This document shows positions 34,750-46,159 of a stretch of 64,000 nucleotides of DNA, piece after piece. This DNA is from Leptasterias polaris. Taxonomy: Eukaryota; Echinodermata; Asteroidea; Forcipulatida; Asteriidae. The DNA lies in NCBI GenBank assembly GCA_037783415.1, contig JAZGTN010000037.1, forward strand, positions 3,906,001 through 3,970,000. The letters are read 5' to 3'. Within the stretch, counting starts at the first letter, position 1. Each line of letters begins with the position of its first letter. The notes under the pieces were generated by a model, which saw only the letters and a program-made list of their open reading frames with translations, searched no databases and had not been told where the DNA came from. The position numbers and the translations under genes are program-made.

Positions 34750-37700
34750 TTACTCTATGATTTAAGAGATAACTCCACAAAGTCGTAATAAGACATTAGA
34801 TTGCACACCTTTATTTACGCAACAGCATTTGCATATCGTTCTGATCATCAGGGTCTGGCTGATGATTGAGCAGTAACAGTTTCAGACAAGGTGAAACATT
34901 TAAGAGCACAGACCAAGGAAGAAACCCGTAAACTCTGCCCTAATTTCGCATCAGAATTACCACCCTGGATTATTTGTTCGTGGACTATTATGTTGACTGT
35001 AGAGACTATGCAGTTTTTATTACCTGATAAAAAAAAAGCGCTTGTGTAATGTTTAGATTTTAGTGGGTGTGGTGTGTGAATAGTACTGATTCTGTATATA
35101 CTTTGTTACACTCCGCCCGCCAAACACCGGTATTCGTTCGTAGTGCACGCTGAAGGGTTTCGCGCCAAATTGCTTAAGTTTTGTCATTATTAAATGTTGT
35201 TGCATAGATAAGACCACTTGTACACAATTATTATGTTACACGTACGATTATAATTCATCACTCGCCGTAATTAATGGTTCGAACGATGTGTTTTATTTTC
35301 CCCAGTTTGTACTCGGTGAAGGCCGATTTTCCGCCCCTTTACACCTTGTCACCCAGGCCCAGGGCGAGCATGATGCACGTGGCACAACACATGGTACGTC
35401 GTGGCTCGTACCACCATGGTACCACCACTCCAGTGAATTGGGTTCACCCGCGGCCCATAGCTCGAATGGTATGACCTTTTGTCCGACATATAAAAATCAT
35501 AGATGCTGCATGGGACTGCATAAAGACTCCTGACGAATCGATGAATTAACCATTATCCCTTTAGTGACCACAGAGAAAATGTCATGGTAGAGATTCGGAA
35601 TCTCTCTACATTCAGGGGAAAATTGCCTCTGGATTTCTTCAAATTGTCATGCTCGCTAACGAACAAAAAATGCCGAAATAAATGGGAGAAGGAACGTTAC
35701 AGAACATGTTGCACATGAACTTTTGAACCCGTCATGCACGATGATTACACCTGCTTTAGCCTTAGTCCCCCCCCCCCCCCCTCCCCCCCTTCATCTCTCC
35801 CGATAAAGGGAGGGTTTATAAATGGAAACAAAACAGCCTGCTTTTAATGTCTCAATCCTAGTCCAACCTTTTTCTCGCCATCAGAGTTTGCCTTGGTGAT
35901 GGTTAACTTGCACATCATGGAGGTAGAAGTACCTCCATGCATGTACATGTACATGTACATGTACATGTATGTCTCTATGGTACCAATGCAAGCGAGACCC
36001 CAAATCCTAATGCAAGCTAGAATCGCCACGGACTAACAGGGTGTAAACCTCTTTGTTTCGTAGCAACTGGGCCGGATTTAGCAGGGCTGGAATGTTGGGG
36101 TGTTATCTTTTGTGGGCACAGTCCGGGTCCGGGTACAGGGAACAAAGAAACTGGTCTGAGGCACTTCTTATGCATCTTGTGGACCCGGACTCAAGCCACA
36201 TTATTGATGAGTCAATAAGAAGGAATTCATGAAAAAACTTCCTTGTGTTAGGGCATAGAAAAGAAGGCTTCTTTCATAGCTTCGTTGGTGGGCACAAAGT
36301 AACCAGCTATGAACCCAATAATGTGGTTGGAACTGGGTGGTTTAAAGCTGCATTTTGCCTTGCCGACCTAAATAATGCAAGACGAAAATATTTCCGTGGC
36401 TTTTCAAGTTGAAATGTTTGGTTCATACAAATAAAATCTTTCTTAATCATGTCCCATTTGAAACTACAATCCAACACTTCCTCACTCATTCATTGTGTGC
36501 ATACTCATATCATTCAATAAATTCATTTCAGAGAAAATAAAGTCGACTGTTGCAAACTGCTTTATACCAACCAAAAGGACCTGTGGTATAAATGCAAAAT
36601 TAGATAGTGGCCCTAGCAGAGTCTGTCTCGAAACTGAGAAAGAAAATAAATAGAGATTATATTATCTCAAATACGAGGGAAGCGGCTTTTGCTTTCCTTT
36701 GCCGTATGAGGTTTGTGTCGGATGAAAACAATGTTTACCAACCAGGGGGAGTGGTTCATGAAATATCCATGGTATGGTAAATCGTTGACTCAGTCTTCAT
36801 CACAAATATTTCCAGGACTGGAGAATGATAATGAGTCACGTCTAATTGCTGTACTCCCCTTCCCACCCACACAAAATACTAAAGGAATTACAATGACTGG
36901 GGAGAAGTCATCCTGCCAGTGCCAGGTCTACTTAGGGAGTTGTCTGAAATAATTAACTCAAGGAAACAAATTGAATATATCTTACGCCACAATGGCAACA
37001 TGAATTTATTGCATTAATATTAATATAAAAATATACACTCTGTCATTTACAAATAAAACATACAATGAGGTATTAACCTGTAATAAGTTAGCAATTAGTT
37101 ACGTACATTCCCGTTGTTAAAAACAAAAAAACAAAAAAACAAAAGAGAGAAAAGAGCTTTAGGTGACACATAAATAAATAAAACTTGGTTCCAAATTCAA
37201 GTTGGAGGAAAAGAAATACACTTGTGAGTTGAAGTCGATTTCTAAAATACGCTAATTTTGTAACCAAGGTGAAAGAAACCTTTTTCAATACTGAAACAGA
37301 TTCCAAAAAAAATTCTAACTTGAAAACATTCAATTCAATTTTAAAAATCGAAATTAACTTCATAAAGCTCGAAGTAAAATGTAACTTTTAGTTCTGGATT
37401 GAAAATTATGTTCAAGTTGCAATATCCAACCAACCGATGAATTTGGAATTGAAACACTAGAATAAATATATTTAGGAAATACACCACAACATCACAGGAG
37501 AACGTGCAGACTCATTAATAATAATAAATAAATTAACATTATTGTTTAGACCATTTCACAATTACACACTGGTCATTCAAGACAACCTTTTTTATACCCT
37601 ATAGTGAAATGGCAGCACCATGTGTTAAATGGCTGGACAGCATTTTGATGGCATTAGCACAACCCAAATTTTTCTAAAACAGAAGAATTAAGTCAACTAG

Positions 37701-38276
37701 CCAGTGGATATTTGCACCAATTAATATTTTGGGTTTGCCAAAAAAAGCTGCTCTTATTTTGACTTCCAAAAACGCATATTTAATTAATCCACTAACGTGA
37801 ACGTGTGCTGCTGCCAGCTTGCATTGAGTACGTTTAATTTGTTTCACAACACATTTGTCCCACTACTTAAGAACCAACACATTTTGCAGTACATTGAGGC
37901 ATGCCCTGTTGGATGAAATTCTTCTGGAAGATCAAGAAATTCCAAACAAGGTAAAAAACAAGACATTAGATGGACACATGCCACATGGGATCGTGGTTCA
38001 TTTTGTATTCTTGAGGTGGAAGGCACGGTATGGTGGTTTTGATGCACTATTGGCGCCCTATGTGATACCTCAATGCACTGAATAATACCTCAAGGCTGAA
38101 TAATAACAGGACTGTGGAGTTCACTTATTAATATAAGTATTGCACTTTGTGTTATCTTAAAAACAGTAAAACCACACTGAAAACATCGAATCGTCCCATG
38201 ATTTTTAGCTTTAAAAGTCATTAAAAATAACATGGGAGTGGTTTGCAAGTTTGTTCCAGTGAAGTTTCAGCCTTTG
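34750..38276. other. Intergenic plus probable PIM 3' region
   Basis: Poly(C) at 35767-35781 and an ACATGT microsatellite at 35937-35968. From about 37000 to 38276 the minus strand would be the PIM 3' UTR. On that strand AU-rich TTATTTATT motifs occur near 37168-37180 and 37516-37530, and an AATAAA near 37007. UTR extent is inference. Confidence 0.4.
35937..35968. repeat. (ACATGT)n microsatellite
   Basis: About five palindromic CATGTA/ACATGT units in a row. Confidence 0.9.
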
Positions 38277-38797
38277 TCAACATTCCACCTCGAGGAAAAC
38301 GGAGCAGCACGACGATGTTTCTTCAGTGTCTTTGCATTGGTTGTCATGTCGACACATTAAGTCTTTGGAGGATGAATCGTTCATGTTCTTTCCAAGGAAG
38401 TTGTTCGAGTCACTAATGAGGTCCTCCTCACTAGAGCTCGCACTGCTCAATGGAGACCGGTTTATGCTTTCCTCGCTACCAGCAGACTGAGTGCACATCA
38501 TCAATGGCTTGCTGTTATCACACTGTCCCTTTTTCATCCATGGATGCTCGAGGATCTCATCTAGGGTTAGTCTGTGCATTGGTTTGACCCGCAGCATGGA
38601 ACAGATGAGGTGTTTCAAAGATTGTGAAAGTCCGTCTTTAAAGACAAGTTCTGCTCGGCAGATTTCGTCGTCTTGCTCAAATGGTATATCTCCACAGGCC
38701 ATGTCATAGAGGAGGATGCCCAAGGACCAGACTGTGGCAGGACGACCATGGTAACGATGGGATCGAATCCACTCTGGTGGGCTGTACACACGAGTAC
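38277..38797 (-). CDS. PIM: PIM exon 5 (last)
   Basis: Starts GTACTCG (T205) and encodes the activation segment, the C-lobe ([23 protein letters not shown]) and a Ser-rich acidic tail (SSASSSEED). Stops at TGA 38279-38277. Confidence 0.95.
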
Positions 38798-40688
38798 CTG
38801 CAAATAGTCAAAAACAATAAAGACAATCATAAATAACAAGCCAGCAAATAAAATTCCAGTAAATACATTCAAGGAATGGAATTCAAACAAAAATGTTAAG
38901 TTGACATATTGATCTGAAATATGCAAAATAAAAAACCACTGTGTGGGCAGATATCAAGTTCAATGATTTAGATCGTATGCATTTTATCATTAACTGTGGC
39001 CTGGTGTGTGGGTGGCAAGAAAGCCATATGGATTTTATAAGTAAGTGCAATTCAAATAAAGGTTGGGTCAATTTAATAAGCCAGTGAAAAAAGAAAAATT
39101 GAAAACAAAGAAGTTTTCTACTGCTAGGCACAATGATGAAGTATTTTCGCTATAACTTGCTTTTCAAGTGAAAATTGAAGTGAGGATTTTTATTAACTGG
39201 TGCTTACCATCAAAATCTTTGTAGACGGTATCTTTGAGAATTGCTCCTGATCCAAAATCGATGAGTTTAAGGTCACCAGACTTGAGATCGACAAGAATGT
39301 TCTCGTCTTTAAGGTCTCTGTGTAGAACACCAGCCTCATGGCACCGGCGAGTCGTCTCTACAACTTGGTGGAAAAACTTTCGGCAGAGTTCCTCTTCCAA
39401 TGGCCCACTCTCGGTGATGAAATCAAATAAGTCCTTTGTGGGTTCTGGTCGTTCCATGACGATGATAAAATTGTCCACCCTATCGTAGATATCCAACATC
39501 TTGATACATCCGCGTATGTGGCTGACTTTCTTTAGAAGATGAACTTCAAGAGGAACTTTCTGGCCGTTAATCTGAAATAGCAAAAAAAAAAAATTGCAAG
39601 ATTAAAATAATTTGTTTAAAAACTTAACAAATAAATAAGATGAAACCCTTAAAAAAGTTTCATTAGTTTCAGAACAAAGAATATTTATTAAGTTCAGTTC
39701 GAGTCCGAGTCGCCAACAACCAAAAACTCCATGGCCAAACACGAACCACGAGGCGACCCCAAGTTTTACCCAAGCCACGTGTTTCTATTGTTCCCCAATT
39801 TACAACGAGGCACTGTGCCGGTTAGTCGACTACCCCTTTGTCACTTTTGTGATGTAACATTGCACAGAACAATAACTCCTTCGTAAATAACAAGTTTTGT
39901 TTCAAGAATTTCTTATTGACTTGAACCATTTTTTAATTAGTTTTTTTTTCTCTTTTTTTTTCTTCTTCTTCTTCTTCTTATGTGCCTGTGTGTAATGACA
40001 GCTGGCCGGCTAGCCAGCAGTTCATTGCGATCGTGCGAAGACTTGGCACCGAGCCAAACTGTGCAGTCGCATTGACCGTGTACAAAAAATGCCGGTATGC
40101 TTTCCAAGCACGTCTTTGTTTTCGATCAGATAATGCGTGGGTTTTTTTGCTACTCACCATGCTCCAGTCGTTTACTTTTTCTTTCGTCACAAGCTTGATA
40201 GCAACCTGTAAAATATAAAATAATGATACATTTAGATTTCATGCACGTGTTTTTTTTTAGTGTTTCCGAACAAAACAATGCAACGCCGGTAATTCATGGA
40301 TATTTGAAATCGAACATGGTAGATGAATAGAACAGCTGTACGTACCGGTAAATTATCTCTGATTCGAGTGCCCGAGTAAACGGTTCCAAAACCTCCGCTT
40401 CCAAGTAGTGAACCGATTGCATAGGTCTTTTCGAAGGACTCCTTCTCCTTGCCTGTAGAAAAATGAGGAAAATTTTGTACATTTAAATACAGAGTATGAA
40501 ACATAAAATATATTGTCAGTAAAAATTTGAACTGTGTACGATCGAACAAAATTTTTAACAAATACACAATTAAACGAGCAGAATTAAGAATCCTTACCAT
40601 TTCGATCACAGCTGTTTCGGCCCATGTTTTTCACGTTCATAGAACAGATCTCAGCAAATTGACTAGTTAATTTCCGCGAGAAATTCAT
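38277..40688 (-). CDS. PIM: PIM-family serine/threonine kinase, complete, 5 exons
   Basis: Constitutively active, calcium/calmodulin-kinase-group Ser/Thr kinase acting in survival and growth signalling. Exons join in phase at 40598-40688, 40346-40452, 40158-40205, 39208-39571 and 38277-38797, all with GT/AG borders: 1131 nt, 376 residues. Seen motifs: glycine loop [11 protein letters not shown] (48-58), VAIK lysine 70, helix-C Glu 91, the PIM-specific proline hinge ERPEP (122-126), HRDLKDEN (166-173, catalytic Asp 168), DFG Asp 187, and TRVYSPPEW (205-213). The 16-codon exon 3 and these borders mirror vertebrate PIM genes as I recall them, except that the last coding exon is undivided here. 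A Ser/Asp-rich tail of about 85 residues makes it longer than human PIM1 (313). The start is the first ATG of exon 1; PIM1, 2 and 3 cannot be told apart. Confidence 0.95.
39208..39571 (-). CDS. PIM: PIM exon 4
   Basis: Starts [16 protein letters not shown] and ends KDTVYKDFD plus one base. Contains the hinge, the HRD and DFG motifs. Acceptor TTTCAG|ATT, donor GATG|GTAAGC, phase 1. Confidence 0.95.
40158..40205 (-). CDS. PIM: PIM exon 3 (48 nt micro-exon)
   Basis: Encodes [16 protein letters not shown] with the ATP-binding lysine. Acceptor TTACAG|GTT, donor ATG|GTGAGT, phase 0 on both sides. Confidence 0.92.
40346..40452 (-). CDS. PIM: PIM exon 2
   Basis: Acceptor CTACAG|GC; encodes [19 protein letters not shown] and the rest of the glycine loop to NLP. 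Donor CCG|GTACGT, phase 0. Confidence 0.92.
40598..40688 (-). CDS. PIM: PIM exon 1 (coding part)
   Basis: Starts at ATG 40688 ([15 protein letters not shown]...), 30 codons plus one base. Donor ATG|GTAAGG, phase 1. It encodes a basic N-terminal extension without known domain. Confidence 0.8.
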
Positions 40689-40799
40689 TATTTGTTGGTT
40701 AATCCCTCGCACAAGAACCACCTAAATAGTAGATTTACAATACAGTACTACACACACACTGGGTGCTAACCGTCCAACAGCTAAGGTTCATCTGGCGGT

Positions 40800-40870
40800 T
40801 ACGAGCCAAAATACCGGCTTTTTATATTTGACGTTGCATACTGTTTTCATAATCAGTTGGTGACGTGCTC
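40800..40870 (-). promoter_or_regulatory. Putative PIM core promoter: TATA-like box with CRE half sites
   Basis: The minus strand reads CAACGTCAAATATAAAAAGC (about 40840-40820), a TATA-like ATATAAAAAG preceded by the CRE half site CGTCA, about 135 nt before the ATG. A second CACGTCAC-like site lies near 40860. Placement fits a start site near 40795; function is inferred. Confidence 0.45.
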
Positions 40871-41230
40871 CGCTAGCAACCGGCTATATCACTCCGCGTA
40901 ACCAAATTTCTAAAGGTCATCGTGGTATTTTTCTCTTTTCTGCTAAAGAATATGAAGATAGTGCTGAAATATTATCTTATTTGTTATACATTTTTGTGTT
41001 TTGGTAATGTTTAGTTTATAAAATTAGCTCAATATTGGACAAAATATTGAATTTCGAGGTACTGTATAATAGCGGAAGAATCTTTCCCATCAGTAGGTTT
41101 AGTGTTAGTAGTAGAATGTGAGTGATCCGGTTGGGCGCGCCATACAGTGCTGTATGCACAACGTGTATGTGTGTACGTACAAGGATGTAAATAAAACATT
41201 CTGCTTCGTCATTTCGCAATGACCAATCAA
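40871..41230 (-). other. PIM upstream flank
   Basis: No MITE or other repeat was recognised in the first 360 bp upstream of the promoter. A short CpG-containing stretch (ggttgggcgcgcc) lies near 41130. Confidence 0.35.
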
Positions 41231-43312
41231 AATAGTCGAATTTACGCGGGTCTTGCGCAGGTACTTTATGCTAAAAATGCCGGTTGGTTTTACATTGCAG
41301 GACGTCGGACTCTGTGTGATTCATTTGCACGTGGAAATGATCGAAATTTTGCAACCAGGACGGGTTGGGGGAGTCAGTCTGAATCACTCATGAAATGAAT
41401 TTACAAATAAACAAATTACTCAAATGACATTTGCAGCATGTTTACGAGTGCAGACTAAAAGTGAAACAAAAATGACGAAACGAAAAAAAAAAAAACACGC
41501 GTGACAAAATATTCGTGTAAAGTTTCACCTGAGCAAAGTTTTCCCAGCTAAATGCGTAGGCCATTACACTCATCGAATTCAGCTATGCTTGTTCTCGTTT
41601 TATTTACACTTTTTTTTCTCTGACGGTTTCTCTTGAGCCAGTCTGTTTACAGTTTAGACCTTAGGCCTAGCCCCGCCCCCCCCCCACTTTTAAATTATTT
41701 GAAAGTTACTCCACCAATAGGCCTATGATAATTTATGTGATATTCAGGCGTGATGCAGTTGTTTTTTGCAAGAGTGGCCATTGCTTTCATCCATATTATC
41801 TAGTGTCCAATTGAAAATTAAGGTGATACATGCAATAGGAATATAATATTGAAAAACATGTTTGTGATCATCCCGATTTAGCAAGTCAAAATGTTCTGGG
41901 TGTTATGCGCACCTTTTAACATTTCTAGACGAACATTATTTCGAAACCGATAAAAAGCTGTTTCAGATTTGAAATAGTCAATTCATTATTGATCATCGTT
42001 TAATTTTTTAATTTTTTGTTAGCTTGAATTTTTAAAACCTATTGACAATTGTGGAAAGCATCGTTTTGACCGTGATAATAGACAATATATTATACGTACG
42101 TAAACAGTGCACGCCCAATATGCTGCCGCCCGGGGTCAAGTTTCGCTTCGCCAACTTTCACAAGTTAATTGAATTTGTTTATTTTCGCAAAAGCTGCATG
42201 GGAATGATAACAAGGTAGACTTTTCTCATGGTTTGGTGTGGATTGACGTCACTGGCTGGGCTAGAGCAAAGACTGCCTAATTGTCATTCACCGTGCGTGT
42301 GTGAAGCATGAACATTATTAGAGGTGTCTCGTACTTGCTAATAATCTATGCTTATGGGGCCGATAAAAGTGGTCACTATTACAGACTCTGCACGCGGCAG
42401 TCATTAGGCGGTCATACGGTCAGTATTTATCTGCATGGTCATCATAATATCACGAGATGAGACCACAGAAGCAAGGACTTTTTTCCTTGTGACCATTCCT
42501 CCATCCACTAGACCCCGCGCGTAAACATCAGCTGACAACACTCTTCATTGATTTACCTGTACCCTGGATGCATCTTCCCTATCAACTGATAGTCTACGGA
42601 TAACAATAGACTGATTTTTGTGTTGATCCGTACACAGTCCCACACCAACGGGTATTAGTGCAGTCCCACCTAGGGAACTGGTACAAAGGTAACGAGGAAT
42701 GTTACCCCATTGTGTGCCCGCGCCGTGACCTCTTGTAAACTAAACACACTGTCAACCGAATAAACAGGCAACGCCCGGAACAATATAACGCCAGTCATGT
42801 TTTCAATTCCCACACGCTGAAAATGAGCGCACCATGGCACAATTTATTGGGAGTAGTCCTTTAAAAACATAACGATTTACAACCACTTGATAACTGTTTC
42901 CCTCTAAAATAAAATAGGTAGAAATTTGCCTCACGTACTTGAACAGAATCTCGAAAAGCCTTTCCTATATATTTTTTTTTAGCTGAGAATCGAAAACCGT
43001 TTAAAAACCGTTGGGAACGAGCGTTTGAAAATAAACAAACGTTCAAGAAAGAAAACAAAGCATACATAGGCCTAACTCGTCTGTTTTTAGCCATGCTCGT
43101 GAAAGATGATGGGCTGCAATATTAATTATGCTGAGAAATCATGGATATTTTTTTAGATTGATGATCCCCCGGTCATAAGGCAAGCTTGTACTAACTTGTT
43201 AATTTGAATTTGTTTGTAACCGTTCAACTATTGTAAACATAGGCTAGGTACGAGCTAGCCGTTGGTCGTCCATGCGATTGATTCAATTTACCCTTTTCTC
43301 TTTCTTTTTTAC
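40871..43312. other. Intergenic, no gene recognised
   Basis: Upstream flank of PIM. A C run lies at about 41676-41684. No conserved exon seen. Confidence 0.5.
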
Positions 43313-43625
43313 ATTAAAGGCAGGGAATGCTTTTGGTAATATTGTCAAACACCAGTATCCTCACTTGATGTCAATATATGCATAAAATAACAAACCTGTG
43401 ACAATTTGGGCTCAGTTTGTCATTGAAGTTGCGAGATGGGAGAAGAAAACCTTGTTGCTTAGAATCGTGTGCTTTCAGATGCCTGAGAAAGGCTTCTGCC
43501 TGAAGCCGTTATCATAATTCATATTTTTGGGTGAAAAATAACCTCTTTCTCTAACCTACGTTTTTTACTTCTAATGGGGTCGTTTCTAACAGTGTCTTAT
43601 AAATATCAGTAAGTCTTTATAGGGA
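43313..43625 (+). mobile_element. TTAA MITE family T1, truncated copy
   Basis: Begins 'attaaaggcagggaatgctt' and keeps 'gcataaaataacaaacctgtgacaatttgg' and 'ctcttt...cgttt...aggggtcgtttct'-type blocks of 14016-14398. The right TIR is lost. Confidence 0.65.
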
Positions 43626-43708
43626 AAGTATAAGTCTTTATAGTCTACAAGTTTCGGTGTTAAGGAGTTAAAAGCAGTCCCGGCGATTTTTGAACCTCGT
43701 GACGTTGC

Positions 43709-43973
43709 ATGGAGGGAAGTTTGTTTACATTTTTTGTATTAGCTAGTGTTACGGTTCGTATGGCATTCCACGGAGCCCTCCCCGAGTTTACCCGCCGTCT
43801 CTTGGCATCGATCTACGGCAACCGATGTACACATTGGGTTTGTTTACGTCCAACAGTCCCGCGTGACACACTTTGGCCGCCCGCCAGCGTTGAATGTCGT
43901 CACTACGCAACAAGCCGTGAATTAACATTTCAAAGCTTTGCGACGGCTGCACCTTGCACTAATGGATTGTCAA
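43709..43973 (+). CDS. Possible first exon with mitochondrial presequence
   Basis: An ATG-initiated frame (43709, or a second ATG at 43760 giving MAFHGALPEFTRRLLASIYG) runs to a consensus donor TCAA|GTAAGT at 974-975 of the 43-kb block. The peptide is Arg-rich without acidic clusters near the start and contains ECRHYATSRE, like an R-x-Y|A matrix-protease site. The stretch is more GC- and CpG-rich than its flanks. No downstream exon and no family were recognised, so the call is tentative. Confidence 0.3.
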
Positions 43974-43979
43974 GTAAGT

Positions 43980-45719
43980 CAGTATACGACTGTTGAAGCG
44001 ATTGACTTGAACTTTGAAGTAAACAATTTGCTAACCACAATGTTCAGATATTAACGAACTTTCGTAAGCCAATGTGGGCCACACACAGGCCGCAATCCCA
44101 TAACCATTTTTTTAGCGTTCAATATCATTGAACGAACCAGCAGAACGAACGAAGTAGGAAATGATCAAACCGGTATCCTAGGCCTAATAAGTGAAATTTA
44201 TATGAGTTTCGTCGGGCCCTGCTACTCGTCTACTTTCCCAGAATCGTTGTTTTTCAACAAATTCGCCACGAACAATGTTGTACGGGAGATATACACGATC
44301 AAAAATCCCTAATCCGGTTTGGGTATAACCAATCCATAGAGCGAGGCACAACTTCTGAGAATACTGAGGCCTTGATCCGACAATGAGTACCCCGATAAAG
44401 TCCCTTGGACCGCTCGGGACTTTCCCGTTAAAGTTGTGTACGTCACTGGATCCGTAATCAACATTACTCTGTTTCGCTGTGCAATATTATGGCCCCGGGC
44501 TTCGTTGATCGTAGAACATGGCAAAGGGCACGGGGAACCATAACTATTAGATTTGGGGAAATTGTCATAATGTGTGAATTTTCAAGGAAAGGAAAAACAG
44601 CTAAATTGGCAAAGCATTACCTTTGGCGAGGTAATTAACTTCGGCAAGATGTAACTTCATTGGCTGAGGAACATCATGTGCCGTTTTTCCCTGAAGTGCG
44701 AGTGTCAAGTTTTGGCACGATGCCGAAAGAATTGGCGCAATGCGATCCGATCCATATGATAGGCTGGCACTCCATTGTACGACCCGGTTTTAAATTGAGG
44801 TTATCGTTTTTTTAGGGCGGCTTTCTGCACATTGTTTTCGTGAGTGCTGAGTGCTCTAAGCTTATAATTATGGATAATGTGTAATCTTTTAAAGACAATT
44901 AGGTCCTATAGGCCTAACCCTTTATTTTATAAAACTGAAAAATTGGCAAGCGATTTTCAGCCAGTAAATAAACAATACTGCATTTTCAGCAGCTTGTGTC
45001 TAATGAAAGTTTACTAGATAAGAAACTATTCACTGCACCATAACATAAGACATTTGCGGTGACACTGATACTGATAGGTCTTGTAGGTCTCTTTTGAGTG
45101 ATTTGTGGTTCTGAGGCAATCTATAGGCAACTCTAAGGAAGAGTATCCGCGGCTATGACCGTTGGCTTCGGCGTTCCGGCCGTAGCCACTGCCGATGAGG
45201 CTAATTAGCTTGGTGTGGCAGTGGCTTGCATAGTTTTTTCCCTTTAAGCAAATTAATTGGGGACGCTGATGGCGCAATACACTTTGGTATCCCATGTGGA
45301 ATCACGGTTGTTAGAATAGGTCCACCTCGAGCAGTACAATTTTTTTTTTAACTATCTGCCTGCTTAAAACTTAGCCAAAAGTTAGTGTGTGTGTGTGGTG
45401 TCTTTTCCCCCAGCGGCAGGATGGATTTCTTTTTCATTCTATGCCTATCAAATTTTTTTCTTTCTGCCAAAATGTATCTTTCATGATATGTCACTTGTAA
45501 TTGCTTAAAATGTATAGATTTGCACGATAACATAAGCGTTTGAAACCTGACGTGCCAATTTGTCCTGGATAAAATATATTTCATGTCGTTCTGGCATTCA
45601 AGTGTAAAGACTACACTAAGCTTGAACTATATTTTTTGAATGAATATGCATGAAACCAGATATTGCAGCGACAAGATCCAAACGCAAGATTTGTGGGATT
45701 AAAATTTTCTTTGAGTAAA
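43980..45719. other. Intergenic, no gene recognised
   Basis: No conserved exon or repeat structure seen on either strand. Confidence 0.45.
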
Positions 45720-46155
45720 ATTAGAAGATTGGTATGGATCAGAAGTGCTTAAAAAGTGCGTCTATTTCTCGGTTTCAGGCACACAGAGGCTTGATTGTTC
45801 ACCCCTCAAAATGCCAAAAGTTCAGAGCTTCCAGGCGCTTCGCCCCCCGGACCCCCACTAGGGCCCCACCCTTGGACCCCACTACCGATGTTACCGAAAT
45901 TTTTCCAGTAAACTTAGAAGATTTATATGGATTTGATTTCCAATAAGAGTGTGTCTATTTCTCTGTTTTAGACACATGGACGCTTGATTTTTCACCCCAC
46001 AGAACGCCAAAGGCTCAGAGTTTCAGGGGGCACCCCACTAGGGGCCGTAAGGCCGGCCCCTGGACCCCACCAATTTTGTTTACCCTCTAATACAAAATCC
46101 TGGTTGCGCCGTTGTGCCCCCCGGTTTAAAAAATCCTAGATCCGGCCCTGTCGAA
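45720..46155 (-). mobile_element. hAT-like element fragment with internal duplication
   Basis: The minus-strand end reads CAGGGCCGGATCTAGGATTT, a CAGGG-type terminus common in hAT elements. Inside, a block (agaagat..tatggat...gtctatttctc.gttt.ag.cacacagaggcttgatt) is repeated with a period of about 193 bp (45722 and 45914). The opposite end was not found. Confidence 0.5.
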
Positions 46156-46159
46156 ACAA

